64,000 nucleotides of DNA from Sorex araneus. Taxonomy: Eukaryota; Chordata; Mammalia; Eulipotyphla; Soricidae. Position 1 is the first letter of the stretch. The number at the start of each line of letters is the position of its first letter. The notes beneath the pieces were generated by a model. That model saw nothing but the letters and a program-made list of their open reading frames with translations. It did no database searches and was not told where the DNA came from. The translations under genes and the position numbers were made by a program. The stretch lies in the NCBI RefSeq assembly GCF_027595985.1, contig NC_073303.1, positions 25,122,681-25,186,680 on the forward strand. Direction: 5' to 3'. This document shows, piece after piece, positions 1 to 10,879 of this stretch.

Positions 1-125
1 AATGTGCACTGGTGGAGGGATGGGTGTTCGAGATCATTGTATGACTGAAGCTCAAACATGAAAGCTTTGTAACTGTGTCTCACAATGATTCAGTTTAAAA
101 AAAAAGAATAAAAAAGAAAAAAAGG
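1..125 (+). mobile_element. L1 3' end (shrew type), truncated by window edge
   Basis: Shares with other copies here the terminal block CACTGGTGGAGGGATGGGTG ... CTCACAATGATTCAG, then an A-rich tail. The same block ends a recognisable L1 at 57915-58830, which is how it is assigned. Confidence 0.7.
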
Positions 126-287
126 GGAAAATAGACAAAGGAGGGTTACACTGTGATGTATAAGAAAACTGCTAAACAGTTTGAGTGTGCAGGTATAAAA
201 TACAGGAGAAAGTCCAGATATATTTTGGCAATGGATTTTTCACTTCAACCCCAAAAGCATGGCCCTCAAAAGAAAAGATAGAGGTCA

Positions 288-448
288 GGGCCAGAGAGAT
301 AGTACAGCAGGTAGGGAAGTTGCCTTGCACATGCCTGAGTTCGATCCCTGGCATCCCATATGGTCCCCTGACCACTGCCAGGAGTAATTCCTGAGTGCAG
401 AGCCAGGAGAGAGCCCTCAGCATCCCTGGGTGTGGCCCCCCCAAAACA
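288..448 (+). mobile_element. SOR-type tRNA-derived SINE
   Basis: Diverged copy: GGCCAGAGAGATAGTACAGC head, B-box-like GTTCGATCCC, ending GGGTGTGGCCCCCCCAAAAC. Confidence 0.85.
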
Positions 449-524
449 CACATACTATAGTGTAGAATCAAACAACCCAATGTTTCAAATGGGCAAAAGA
501 CCTCCCTAAAGAAGTTACACATAT

Positions 525-679
525 GGGGTAGAGTGATAGCACAGTGGGTAGGGCACTTGCCTTCCATGCTGCCAATCCAGATTCGATCCCCAGCATCCCA
601 TAAGATCCTCTGAACCCCACAAGGAGTAGGCCCTGATAACAGATGGGAGTGGTCCCCCAAACAAAAATAAATAAATATA
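525..679 (+). mobile_element. SOR-type SINE
   Basis: A box TAGCACAGTGGG and B box GATTCGATCCC are visible; a shortened 3' half ends in an AAATAAATAAAT tail. Confidence 0.8.
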
Positions 680-692
680 TAAGCTTTTAAAT

Positions 693-694
693 TG

Positions 695-726
<32 letters not shown>

Positions 727-887
727 TTTTGGGTCACACCCGGCGATGCACAGGGGTTACTCCTGGTTCTACACTCAGGAATTACTCCTGGTGGTGCTCA
801 GGGGACCATATGGGATGCTGGGATTCGAACCCGGGTTGGCCACGTGCAAGGCAAATGCCCTACCCTCTGTGCTATTGCTCCAGCCCC
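693..887 (-). mobile_element. SOR-type SINE, full length
   Basis: Reverse copy led by a T run (693-723), then CTTTTTGGGTCACACCC and ending GCTCCAGCCCC. Confidence 0.92.
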
Positions 888-895
888 TTAATTGT

Positions 896-1056
896 TTTGT
901 TGGGGGCAACATCTGGCAGTGTTTAGGGGCTACTCCTGACTTGATGCTCAGGAATCATTCCCGGTGGTTTTTGGGTAACTATGTCATGCTGGAGATTGAA
1001 CCTGTCCTCATACACTCTAACCCTGTGCCCAGCCCTTTGAGTTATCTCCTCCGCCC
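896..1056 (-). mobile_element. Old SOR-related SINE fragment
   Basis: Degenerate reverse copy: GGGGCAACATCTGGCAGTG, GGAGATTGAACCTG, ending near GTTATCTCCTCCGCCC. It abuts the CA repeat. Confidence 0.55.
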
Positions 1057-1060
1057 TTGG

Positions 1061-1061
<1 letters not shown>

Positions 1062-1120
<59 letters not shown>

Positions 1121-1133
1121 GTATATGTATATT
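1062..1133. repeat. (CA)n microsatellite plus TA-rich extension
   Basis: About 27 CA units (1062-1115) followed by ATATATGTATATGTATAT. Sits between two reverse SINEs. Confidence 0.98.
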
Positions 1134-1301
1134 TTGTTTTTTGGGTCACACCCAGCAATGCACAGGGGTTATTCCTGGTTCATGCACTCAGGAATTATTC
1201 CTGTCGGTGCTCGGGAGACCATATGGAATGCTGGGAATCGAACCCGGATCGGCAGCATGCAAGCCAAATGCCCTACCCACTGTGCTATCACTCCGGCCGC
1301 C
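1134..1301 (-). mobile_element. SOR-type SINE
   Basis: TTTTTTGGGTCACACCCAGC start and ATCACTCCGGCC end; full length. Confidence 0.92.
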
Positions 1302-2227
1302 CTTGGACATATTTTATATGGACTTTTGAGATGCCTCTGTGGCCTTTTCCCCTTGGGTTTTCTTTCTAAACCCACCTGATCTCTGCCTTGCTAAACCAGT
1401 AAGACAAGAACTTTAAACTTGCATCCTGAACATTCCAGGTTACTGGGTGGTGACTTGAAGCAAAAACCCAACAATTACGGATGTGCCCTTTCCTCTTCCC
1501 TTCTGTCCTTGCCTGCTTTTGATCTCCCCAGTACCTACAAGAAATTGTGGGTTAAATTCTTCTGACTCCTGAACTCTCATAGTGCAATTATACCCTCCTC
1601 CTTTACTGGGAGCAAAACCTGTAAAACAGAACAAATGAACAAAAAACCCCAAAAGTCAAAAACTCAAGTGAGGGGTCAGGGAGATGGTTCAAAGGGCTAT
1701 AGCAGCTGCTTTTCATTCAAGGACCCCAGTTCCATCCCTGGCACCCCTTGATCTCCTGAGCTGGAGTAGCCTTGAAAACTCCTGGTAACTTGCCCAAATC
1801 TCAAGGCCAAACCAACAAAACCACTCAAAGCAAATAAAACCAAAATACTCAAACCAAACAAAAAACCCAAAGCAAACAAAACAAAACAAAACAAAAAAAT
1901 GAAATGCTGACTTGTTTGAAACGTAGGGAAAAGGTCTAAGGTAAAGATGGACACTTGGTATTCTCGGACATGCAGATGGTATTTAAAGCTCTGAGAGGTG
2001 AGCAGTGAGGCACCCCACAAGAGAAGATTGGAGGAGCAGGAAAGTTCACAAGGAACGTCAGGAGGGAGCCGATAGGGGAGGGAAACCAGGGAAATACTTC
2101 AGTTCTCAGAGACTTGATATCCAATCTGTAAACTAAGAATTATCATCGTATTTGCAATTAGTAGTGGATATTTCAAGGAATATATGTAAGGGATCCCAAA
2201 TTGCATGGTAAGAACCAATTAGGCAGG
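1302..2227. other. Intergenic, only one faint SINE relic
   Basis: 1672-1790 resembles a very old plus-strand SINE (GGGGTCAGGGAGATGGTTC). 1870-1890 is (CAAAA)n. Otherwise I see no gene, conserved motif or recognisable repeat. Confidence 0.5.
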
Positions 2228-2385
2228 GTAGGAGCTATAGTACAGTGGGTAGAGTGTTTGCCTTGCACACAGCCGACCCTCGTTCGATCCCTAGTATCCC
2301 ATATGGTCCCCCGAGCACTGCCAGGAGTAATTCCTGAGTGCAGAGCCAGAAGGAATCTCTGAGCATTGCTGGGTGTGACCCAAAA

Positions 2386-2390
<5 letters not shown>
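2228..2390 (+). mobile_element. SOR-type SINE with expanded tail
   Basis: Full-length copy whose A-rich tail has become the GAAA array at 2390-2500. Confidence 0.9.
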
Positions 2391-2500
<110 letters not shown>

Positions 2501-2529
2501 AAAAATTTAAAAAATAGGGCAACTCAAAG

Positions 2530-2693
2530 GGGCCAGAGAGATGGGAGGACAGGTAAGGCGCTTGCCTTGCATGCAGAGATGAGGTTTAGTCCTGGGCACC
2601 CTATACGGTCTCTAAGCCCACCCAGAGTGATTCCTGAGCACAGAGCCAGGAGGGAGCCTGATCATGGGTGGGTGCGCCCACCCCCCATAAAAA
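2530..2693 (+). mobile_element. SOR-type SINE, diverged
   Basis: GGGGCCAGAGAGATGGGAGG head and TTCCTGAGCACAGAGCCAGG 3' half; B box decayed. Confidence 0.8.
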
Positions 2694-2773
2694 ATGGTAG
2701 TTCTAATGACTGAACAGTTGTTTTTTTTTTTTTTATATTTAAAAGAAAAAAAGATTTTTAAAGTGTGCAGATC

Positions 2774-2944
2774 TGGGGCCTGGACCATAGTACAGAACAC
2801 AGGGTGTCTGCCGTGCAAGCCGTCAGCCCAGGCTCTATCCCGGCATCCCGTGTGATCCCCTTGGGGGCTTCCAGGAGTGATTCCTGAGCACAGAGTCCGG
2901 AGTACGCCCTGAGCATTGCTGAGTATGGGTCCCCCCCAAAAAAG
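2774..2944 (+). mobile_element. SOR-type SINE, diverged
   Basis: GGGGCCTGGACCATAGTACA head; ends GGTCCCCCCCAAAAAAG. Confidence 0.8.
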
Positions 2945-3624
2945 AAAATGTACAGATTTTAAGGCCCGTTTCCTTCTCAACCCCTCCACATTGCAGTGTT
3001 TGTGCCTTAGCTGGAAGCCATCCTCAAGGCAGGCAGGAAGTAATGCGGTGGGTGGGAAGCCAGTGACTTACAGCCTCCTGGCCGGCCCACCCCTTCCGTA
3101 TTTCCTGCCCCCACCCCTCCTCCAGCAACGACTTCTTGGGATGTGACAAAACCATGGATTTGAGGTATTTGAAGAAGTTGTCATCCCTCCCCCTACCGCC
3201 ACCACCCCTTCCCCCGCCCCACTCCGGACCTGGCCACCAACCACCACCATTGGGCCTCGGGGGCCGTCTCTATCACGGGGCACTGAACGCTTCTTCTGGG
3301 TCAGACGTTTCCTTCTCGCTATTTCCAACCTCAGGTGAAAAGAAGGAAGGCATTGGTGAATCAAGTCTAGAGTGTCAGTAACAACAGTGTTCGGTTTGTT
3401 AGCTGTGACAAATGTAGCGTGACGATGTCAGATATTGACAGGGAAACTGGGCGAGAGGCATTCAGGAATTCTTGGCACTCTTTCCAGCTGTTTGGTAACT
3501 CTCAAACTATCCCCAGGACTGGGAATGACACACCTGCCTTGCAAGTGTGTGGTCCAGAGCCCAGTCCCCGCAGTGGCCAACATATGGTCAACATTGTCCC
3601 AACAGCTCTGCTTGGGTGTTTTCG

Positions 3625-3627
<3 letters not shown>
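2945..3627. other. Intergenic, pyrimidine-rich, no gene seen
   Basis: Contains C-rich stretches (3185-3245). No SINE or MIR recognised and no frame with recognisable homology. Confidence 0.5.

Positions 3628-3702
<75 letters not shown>
3628..3702. repeat. (TG)n microsatellite
   Basis: About 37 uninterrupted TG units; likely polymorphic. Confidence 0.98.
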
Positions 3703-3705
<3 letters not shown>

Positions 3706-4281
3706 GCTCAGCATGGAACTGAGGCATCACATTTGCAAGACAAGAGCTCTCCCCTGAGCTGACCTTGCCCAGCTCTGCTATCTGGAAAGCCTTCCCCCAC
3801 CCCCACCCCCACCTTCCCCCCCCCCACCCCAGGCTGCTGCTGTGTCAGCCTCTGGCCGGCCTCAAGTGGCAGCATCCCCCCTTAGAGCAGGTGACCTGCA
3901 GTAAGCTTGCAGTTCCAAAGCTGTGCGGGTACCATGGCCGGGACCACAACCTCTGAGGAGCAAGATCAGATTAACTGTGATCCCTGGTCATTTCAACAAC
4001 CATGAGGAGAAGGGGCAAGACATTCTAAAATGAGTAGCTCACTTAAAGTATGTCTCTTTATTATATGTGTGTTAAAGATACAACTAAAATTGTACAAGGT
4101 GTTCTGAATTCCTGGTTCTGAAGAAAGAGGCTGAAGTCATGGTTTCACTGCAAGGGCGCGCGCACGCACGCACACACACACAGTGAAGACAGAAACAAAA
4201 GCAAGGTCTCAGAGAGAAGCAGAGACATACGCCTTATCTTGTGAAACCCTCGTGCCTGGGTGCAGACAGCAAAAGTCGTTA
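3703..4281. other. Intergenic, short simple repeats only
   Basis: A C-rich tract (CCCCCAC units) at 3796-3831 and a GC/CA alternating tract at 4155-4183 are the only structures I see. Confidence 0.5.
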
Positions 4282-4447
4282 GGGGCTGGAGAGAGAGTAC
4301 AGGAGCTAAGGTGCTTGCCTTGGATGCGGCCAACCCCCTATCAATCCCCAGCACCCCAAAGGGTCTGCTGGACCCCACCAGGAGTGACCCCTGGCACAGA
4401 GCCAGGAGTAAACCCTGAGCACAACTGGGTGCGACCCAAAAACAAAA
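4282..4447 (+). mobile_element. SOR-type SINE, diverged
   Basis: GGGGCTGGAGAGAGAGTACA head; ends GGGTGCGACCCAAAAACAAA. Confidence 0.85.
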
Positions 4448-4777
4448 TTTCAAAAAGCCACGGAACATTAGACCACCCCGGTTTCCAAAAGGAAAAGGAG
4501 GGAGGGAAGCTGTGGGCGGGAAGAGGCAGAGGGAGAATCTCCGTGTTTTGAGATTCCTCGTGCTTCACACCACTTTCTGGAATGTTGGCTGCATCTTCCA
4601 ATGCAGACAGCTCAGCTTGGCAGCCTGATTGATTTCCTGATTTCCAGGAAAACCCGAGCTGTCATCTGGTTCCTTCTTGGCTGTTTGCCCATAGGAATAT
4701 GCGGCTCTGAACGCGGAAAGATCCTTCCTGCGGCAGTGCTCCAAGCCTCCACTCTCAAAGATCCAAACCTACGGGGA

Positions 4778-4985
4778 AGGTCCGAGAGACAGTGCAAGGT
4801 TAAAGCACTTGCCTTGCTGCAGCTGACCCCGGTTCAATACCCCCCCCCCAACAGGCCAACACACACACACACACACAACACACACACACACACACATTGA
4901 CCCCCTAAATAGGACTGGGAGTTTCTCCTGAGCACAGTCAGGAATAGCCCCTGAGTATTGCCCTGTGTGGGCAATCCACCCTTAA
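4778..4985 (+). mobile_element. SOR-type SINE split by CA repeat
   Basis: The 5' half reaches the B-box region (CCCCGGTTCAATACC); a (CA)n expansion at 4860-4898 separates it from the 3' half (CTCCTGAGCACAGTCAGG). Confidence 0.7.
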
Positions 4986-5292
4986 ATTTAAAATAAAAAT
5001 GGAGATTTTCTGCCAATCCCCATAAGAAGCAGAGTGAAGATTTCTCGAGGTACTTTCACATGAACAGAAGAGGTTTGTCTCAGTTGGGTTGGGCGAGCAT
5101 CGAGCAGCTTCAGGGGTTCCTTTGATGCCTGTGCCGATCACCAAGAGGAATAGAGATTTTATCCCCAGGTCTTCCCAAGAGCACTGTCAACAGCAACAAG
5201 TGTCCTGCGTTTGCTTGCAGTGTGGCGGGTGGGGCCCAGGGCCTCGCTCAGGCAAGCTGTCCGGTGGGGCCCGACAAGGTGCTTGTGAGCAC

Positions 5293-5428
5293 CCCCTGGG
5301 CATCCCACCAGCTCTGCACAGCTAGCACCCACTGTGCCCCCCGAGGCACCTCCCCGGCCCCTCACCTACGAGGCGGGAGCTCCGAGGGTGCCGTTTCAGA
5401 GAAAAATAACGAGACTCCCGGGCCAGAG
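5293..5428. repeat. Local duplication, copy 1
   Basis: About 136 bp repeated at 5891-6026 with roughly 90 percent visible identity (shared core CAGCTCTGCACAGCTAGCAC). Copy 1 runs directly into the SINE at 5419. Confidence 0.85.
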
Positions 5429-5589
5429 CAACAGTACAGCGGGGAGGGCGGTTGCCTTGCATGCGGCCAACCCGGGTTCGATCCCTGGTGTTCCATAGGG
5501 TCCCCAAAGCACCGCCAGGAGTAATTCCTGAGTGCAGAGCCAGGAGTAACCCCTGTGCATCGCCAGGTGTGACCCCCCCCCCCGGGAAA
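5419..5589 (+). mobile_element. SOR-type SINE
   Basis: GGGCCAGAGCAACAGTACAG head, B box GGTTCGATCCC, C-run before the tail. Confidence 0.9.
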
Positions 5590-5661
5590 AAAGTAAAAAA
5601 TAAATAAATAAAATATTTTAAAAAATAAAAAGAAGAAGAATAAAAGAAAATGAGACTTGCA

Positions 5662-5822
5662 GTACTGGAGCAATAGTACAGCGGGTAGGGCATTTGCCTG
5701 CATGCGGCCGACCAGGGTTCGATTCCCAGTATCCCATATGGCTCCCCGAGCACTGCCAGGAGTAAATCCTGAGTGTAAAGCCAGGAGTAACCCCTGTGCA
5801 TTGCTGGGTGTGACCCAAAAAG

Positions 5823-5855
<33 letters not shown>
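5662..5855 (+). mobile_element. SOR-type SINE with (GA)n tail
   Basis: GTACTGGAGCAATAGTACAG head, B box GGTTCGATTCC, tail expanded to (GA)n at 5830-5855. Confidence 0.9.
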
Positions 5856-5856
<1 letters not shown>

Positions 5857-5890
5857 CTCTAAGGCCATGTGCCCTGGTCCCAAGCAGGTG

Positions 5891-6026
5891 CCCCTGGGCA
5901 GCCCACCAGCTCTGCACAGCTAGCACCCACTGTGCCCCCTGGAGGCACCTCCCTGACCCTTCACCTATGAGGCGGGAGCTCCGAGGTGTCGTTTCAGAGA
6001 AAAATAATGAGACTCCGGGGCCAGAG
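5891..6026. repeat. Local duplication, copy 2
   Basis: Second copy of 5293-5428. It ends at GGGGCCAGAG, the first ten bases of a SINE head, and then diverges. Confidence 0.85.
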
Positions 6027-6756
6027 GATGGTTCTGAGGATGGTTCTGTGTGTCACCTTGGGACAGTATGTGTCCACTCAGGGCTGTGAGGGAATCCTGT
6101 AGATGATTAACCTTTACAATTGGGGGACTCGAAGCAGAGCAGCCTGAGCCCCGGGGGGCGCGCCTCGGCCAGTGAGCCTTGCCTGGAAACCAAAACGGCG
6201 CCAGCCCCCTCGGGGCGGAGGACGCCAGCTTCAAGGCTGGGCGGTGTCGGGGAGATAGTGCAGGGGTCAGGGTGCGGGACCAGATTTCACTCCACGGCAC
6301 CTGCAGCGCATCTGGGCACGGCCCTGGAGTTTCCCGGAATTGCAGGGCCTGAGCGGAACCACATCCTCGGGACTCGTGCTGGATGGCTGTCGCGGCCGGC
6401 GGAGTGGGGCCCCCTCTGAGAGTGCCCCGGAGCCCCTCAAGCTTCCCCTCCCCGAGCCTGTAACAGAGAAATCCATCCTGGTCTCCAGCCTGCCCTGCCA
6501 TGTCACCTGTCAGGGCCACACACATTACATGTCAAGCCTACGTGTCACATGTCGGGCCCTACCTGTCACATGACCCCCAGAGTCACACAGTCAAAGCCCT
6601 CTCTTGCCTCAACCTTGTTGGATGCAATGCCCATGCTTGTATTCTTACTTCCTTCAATTTTTAAAAAAAATTTGGGGTGTTGAGGTATATAATACTGCAC
6701 ACAACATCCCACCATCACACCAAAGTGTTTCCGTCTCACCATCTGAACCCCCCCCA

Positions 6757-6757
<1 letters not shown>
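6027..6757. other. Intergenic, moderately CpG-rich, no gene seen
   Basis: 6140-6440 has several CpGs. Near 6535-6570 are short imperfect repeats of CCTACCTGTCACATG type. No exon-like conservation is recognisable. Confidence 0.45.

Positions 6758-6797
<40 letters not shown>
6758..6797. repeat. (CA)n microsatellite
   Basis: About 20 CA units after a C run. Confidence 0.97.
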
Positions 6798-6800
<3 letters not shown>

Positions 6801-8257
6801 CTCAGTTCTGGAGCAGTTCTCAGGTTACAGCTCATCCTGCTTGACTGCAGAAAAGGCTGCAGGTCTCAGAGCCCTCCTGGAAGCCAAGAGATTCTTGGGC
6901 CAGGACGGGGTCCTCGTGAGGAAATGGACACGGGCAGGTGGACGCTAGAGCCTGGTCCTGCCCCCCCACCGAGGGCGCTAGGCAGAGGGATGGGGCGTCC
7001 GCACCCTAAGAAGAATCTGGCACAACAGCTAAAAGAACGCAGGGGCTAGAGAGCCAGTACAGCGGGCAGGGCCAAGGCAGAATTGGCCCGTCTGGTGGAG
7101 AACAATCACCATGACCCCTTGGGGTTAGAGGAGGGGCCACTGTCACACGGGGTGGGGGAGAGGGCTGAAGGGATAGAGCACATGCCACACCTGAGTGAGG
7201 CCCTGAGTTGGATCCCCCAATCACTGGCCCCCTGGACTCTGCAGGTCAGCACCAGCGAGTATAGCTCGGGCGCCCCAGAGCGCCCCCTGCTGCATGCACT
7301 GACCCATGCTGGCCTGGTAATGGGGGCGGGGGGGGGGTGGCTGAACTCAAACAGGCGTTGCACCCCCCTGCCCCCCATAGGAATCCCCCTGTCTCTGCAC
7401 ACAGGGTTCTTCGGTCTATCAGCCATCCCGGCGGGCTGATGCTGAGAGTCCAGCCCCCCACACGCCCGCCACTGTCTCCTGAGAGGAAATCCCAGCCCCG
7501 GCCCCCAAAGTTGGGGGCATACGGGCTGCCGGGGATTCTGCAAATCAAGGCTGGGGGAGGCTGAGCTCACAGCCCCCAAGCACAGCCCTTCCGCACCCAC
7601 CAGCCCAAACCCACACTTGTCTCCTGTCCGGCGGGTGCCTGTGGGGTGAGGCTCAGAGCCGCGCGACCCCCTGGCCCCGTCAGCACCTACGCCTTCCTGC
7701 AGAAGAACCTCCCGGGCTGAGGTCACCAGGCTGACCCCGGGTGCAGGGTTTTATTGAAGGGAAAGGAAAAGGGCTGAGGAGCCAGACAGAGGGTGCGGAG
7801 AGATCTTGGAGACAAGAGCGTCGTGATTTTTCTAGAACGCAAGTCCAAAGGCCCGGCTGCCGACTGCCACACCCTCCTGGCCGATTCCATCGGGGCAGGT
7901 CAGGACAGAGCACGGGCCCACAGCACCCGGGATGTCATTCACTCATCTCACTCACTCACTCACTCACTCACTCACTCACTCACAGATCTTTGTCGCAAGA
8001 AGGGGTTCAGAGTGGGCAAGGGGGTTAGAGGAGATGAACCGGGCACTGTTCATGGAGCGGGGCAGGCCTGGAGAGCGGTAGGTCCCCTGGGAGGACGGTG
8101 GAACAAGACTTCCGGGAGGGAGGGCCCCATGAGGAGGGGTCCCCCACTGAGGAGACATGGGGGCTCCTGCATGAGGATCTGACTGGACCCCTGGGCAGAA
8201 AGAGCCCCGGGAGCACTTGGGCTGTGGTTCAGAATATTTGGGAAGTTCTGGATTTGG
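6798..8257. other. Intergenic, SINE relics and (TCAC)n
   Basis: Truncated plus-strand SINE heads at 7044-7078 and about 7160-7230; (TCAC)n at 7938-7982; a CTCF-like site listed separately. No coding homology seen despite several long GC-rich frames. Confidence 0.5.
7278..7294 (-). promoter_or_regulatory. Possible CTCF motif
   Basis: GAGCGCCCCCTGCTGCA matches the reverse complement of the CTCF core, weaker at its 3' end. Confidence 0.4.
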
Positions 8258-8438
8258 CTTTTTTTTTTTTTTGAAGGGAAGGGCTCACCCAGCAGTGCTC
8301 AGGGGCTTACTCCTGGATCTGCTCTCAGGGCTCCTGTATGGCAGTGCTCAGGGCACCATAGGCAGTGCTGGAGACTGAACCGGGGTCAGTCACATGCAAG
8401 GCCTGGGCCTTACCTGCTGTATATTATTTCTCCAGTCC
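8258..8438 (-). mobile_element. Old SOR-related SINE
   Basis: Poly-T start, CACCCAGCAGTGCTCAGGGG, GAGACTGAACCGGGGTCAG, ending TTTCTCCAGTCC; 5-10 bp indels against the young type. Confidence 0.8.
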
Positions 8439-8486
8439 CTGGATCTGTTAGCGTTGGACAGAAGTTTGACGACACTTGTCAGGGCT

Positions 8487-8658
8487 TTTTTTTTTTCTTT
8501 TTGGGTCACACCCAGCGATGCTCAGGGGTCACTCCTGGCTCTGCACTCAGGAATTACCCCTGGCCGTGCTCGGGGACCATATGGGATGCTGGGAATCGAA
8601 CCCGGGTCGGCCGCATGCAAGGCAAACGCCCTACCCGCTGTGCTATCACTCCAGCCCC
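8487..8658 (-). mobile_element. SOR-type SINE, young
   Basis: Near-consensus reverse copy flanked by a CTTGTCAGGGCTTTT direct repeat (target-site duplication). Confidence 0.95.
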
Positions 8659-9141
8659 TTGTCAGGGCTTTTAACCCCTTCCAAGGCAGAGAGAACCCCA
8701 GGAGCAGCCCCAGACCGGATCCTGGCAGGCCAGGCCGACCTAAGGGAGGTAGAAGGCCTGGGGCTGACAGACTCAGGCTCAGGGTCCCAAAGGCCAGGCC
8801 TTGAGGTGGGGCTTTTCCTTGTGTGAGGGTGAAACTGATGCCATGACAGGCTGCAGCCAACGTTAAGTCTCAGTGAGGCCTCAATTTCTGCTTCCCCAGA
8901 GCAGTTCTTGCAGTGTCTGGTAGACTCCCAATTGAGTGATTTGCAGAGATAAGGAATTGGGCAGTTGGGTCTGGCCGATCATGAGGGGTCACTGTCCCCT
9001 CCTTAGAAACTGTCTCTAACCATTGCCTAAAGGCTGGCCACTGCTGTAACGGGGCCAATGCTAAAAATAGACCAGTATATAAATTGCTTCTTAACTCTGA
9101 GCACTATATAAACTGCTTGTGATTTGGAGTCAGGGTCCTTG

Positions 9142-9161
9142 TCAAGACTCCACCGCGTTGG
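9142..9161 (+). repeat. Target-site duplication, left copy
   Basis: AAGACTCCACCGCGTTGGAT, matched at 10456-10475 with one C/T difference at a CpG. Confidence 0.85.
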
Positions 9162-10456
9162 ATCCGCCCTGCGCCGAATTAAGCACAGCGCCATGTAGGT
9201 ACGTTCTTTTCTGCCGCCGCGCGAGCTCGACCCCGGAGGCAACTGAACTCCTTTGGACACAAGCAGCGCCCCCAAAAATGCCTCCAAACTGTGTGATCAG
9301 AGCTACTGGCCCATGGGCCTCCAGCGGGGCACGGTTCTTCTCTCCAGGCTTCTCCATCATATGAGCACCACAAAAGGGAAGTAAAAGATTGCAGTGATGC
9401 AATTACCAAAATAATTTTCCCTGGACCTCATATGGAAATCCCAAACCGCGACCTAATATCTCCTGATTGTCAGCAATGTGAAAAGGTTCCTTTTTAGCAG
9501 ATCTTACTGTGGGGGGAAACTCCAAATAATAGTACCGAGTTTTTTGTTGAAATATTGAAGGTAATCAAAGTAGCAGCTATTTCTTTAGACTGTGAACTAA
9601 GCCAAAGCCCCACACCAGCCGAGGTGAGGAAATATCCTTCTTTCTTGGTTCTTTTCCCTTTTCTGGGAGAAACGCGGTGTGGTGTCCACTATATTATGAA
9701 GTCTATTAAGCAGGCACGAACTTAGAGGCGCAGGAATGGGAGGAGAAAAAACAACAACAAAAAAAACTATATACTTGGAACAGCGGGACGCTTGTGAAGT
9801 CTCAGACCAATGCCAGCGCATGTTCCGCCGAGACTCGACCCGGGTGGCCACACTTTTGAGTGGCCGCGATGTTGCTGATCAACCAGAACCCGGAGCCTAA
9901 CTAGACTACTTCCGGTTCCAGAAACTACTTGTAACCATGTCTCTAGACTGAACTAAGCCATAGCCCCATGCCGGCAGAGGACTGGAAATATCCTTTTTTC
10001 TCGTAGGGTGGCGTGGTGTCAACCATAATATGAGGACTATTCATTAAGCAGGCACGAACTTGGTGGCGCGGGAAGGAGGGGGGAAAAACTCTATGTACTT
10101 GAAACAACGGGACTTCATATCTCTCCAGTTTCAGCAATGGAAAACTAATTATCAAATGCTGCATGGGCAGTAGGGCTGTCTTTCTTGGGGGAAAACTCCA
10201 ACAATAGTGAATGTTGTGTTGAAATATGGAATGTAATCAAGGTAAAGTGAAAATGAAGTGAAATTTATCAACTAAGCAGGCAGGGATGGGGGGTGGGGGA
10301 CAGGGGGTGGGAGGTACACTGGGGTCTTTGGTGGTGGAATATGGGCACAGGTGAAGGGATGGGTGTTTGAGCATCGTATAACTGAGACATAAACCTGAGA
10401 ACTTTGTAACTTTCCACATGGTGATTCAATAAAAAATAAATAAAATTAAAAAAAAA
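9162..10456 (+). mobile_element. Nested L1-tailed composite retroposon
   Basis: About 1.3 kb inserted into the LTR. The last 190 bp (10270-10456) is the L1-type 3' end with G-rich stretch, GGGATGGGTG and a poly-A tail. The preceding 1.1 kb has no L1 ORF2 similarity I can recognise. It contains an internal duplication (9588-9800 against 9946-10115; shared CTATTAAGCAGGCACGAACT-like core) and a second repeated block (about 9425-9587 against 10116-10255). The poly-A and 20-bp direct repeats show L1-machinery insertion. Confidence 0.7.
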
Positions 10457-10475
10457 AGACTCCACTGCGTTGGAT
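10456..10475 (+). repeat. Target-site duplication, right copy
   Basis: AAGACTCCACTGCGTTGGAT directly after the poly-A of the nested element; its first A could equally belong to the tail. Confidence 0.85.
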
Positions 10476-10879
10476 GAGACTTGGACCCTAGCTCGGGCTC
10501 GTGCTGGTTCGGGCTGGCAATAAAGTTCCTTTGCTTTTGCATTATCGTGTGTGGACTTGGTCTCCCTGCAACTGGGGAGCTGAAACTCGGGCACAGCACT
10601 TGGCAGTGGGGTGTCACAGAGGCAATGCCTCGTGGCTTTAGCTCTGTTCAGGCATACTGCTGTGGATGGTGCTGGGGAACAGTCTCTTCGCCCTAGAGCC
10701 GGTCTGCGCATCTGTATGATGGGAGCAAGTGCTACAACGTGGCCTCAGTCAGGCCCCTGTGATGACACTCAACACAGTCAGCGCCTGGCGCTCACATCAA
10801 TGAGAAAATCACGTCTTTCTCTGAACAGGAAGTGACACCCATCAGATTTGCTGGGCATGAATCAAAGAGAGTCCTCATA

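Larger units (their letters stand above)
8822..10598 (+). mobile_element. ERV1-like solo LTR, interrupted
   Basis: Begins TGTGAGGGTG and ends GGGCACAGCA, flanked by the 4-bp direct repeat CTTG (8818-8821, 10599-10602), as expected for class I retroviral integration. Visible LTR parts: TATATAAA (about 9075) and ACTATATAAACTG, and AATAAAGTTCC (about 10519) followed by a U5-like segment. Without the insert at 9162-10456 and one copy of its target duplication it is about 460 bp. No gag, pol or env sequence is present. Confidence 0.65.

Noticed and set aside
5322-5883. Overlapping minus-strand frames of 159-173 codons
   Set aside because: They translate two reverse-complemented SINEs (recurring peptide GVTPGSALRNYSW), which appears wherever this SINE lies; not a gene.
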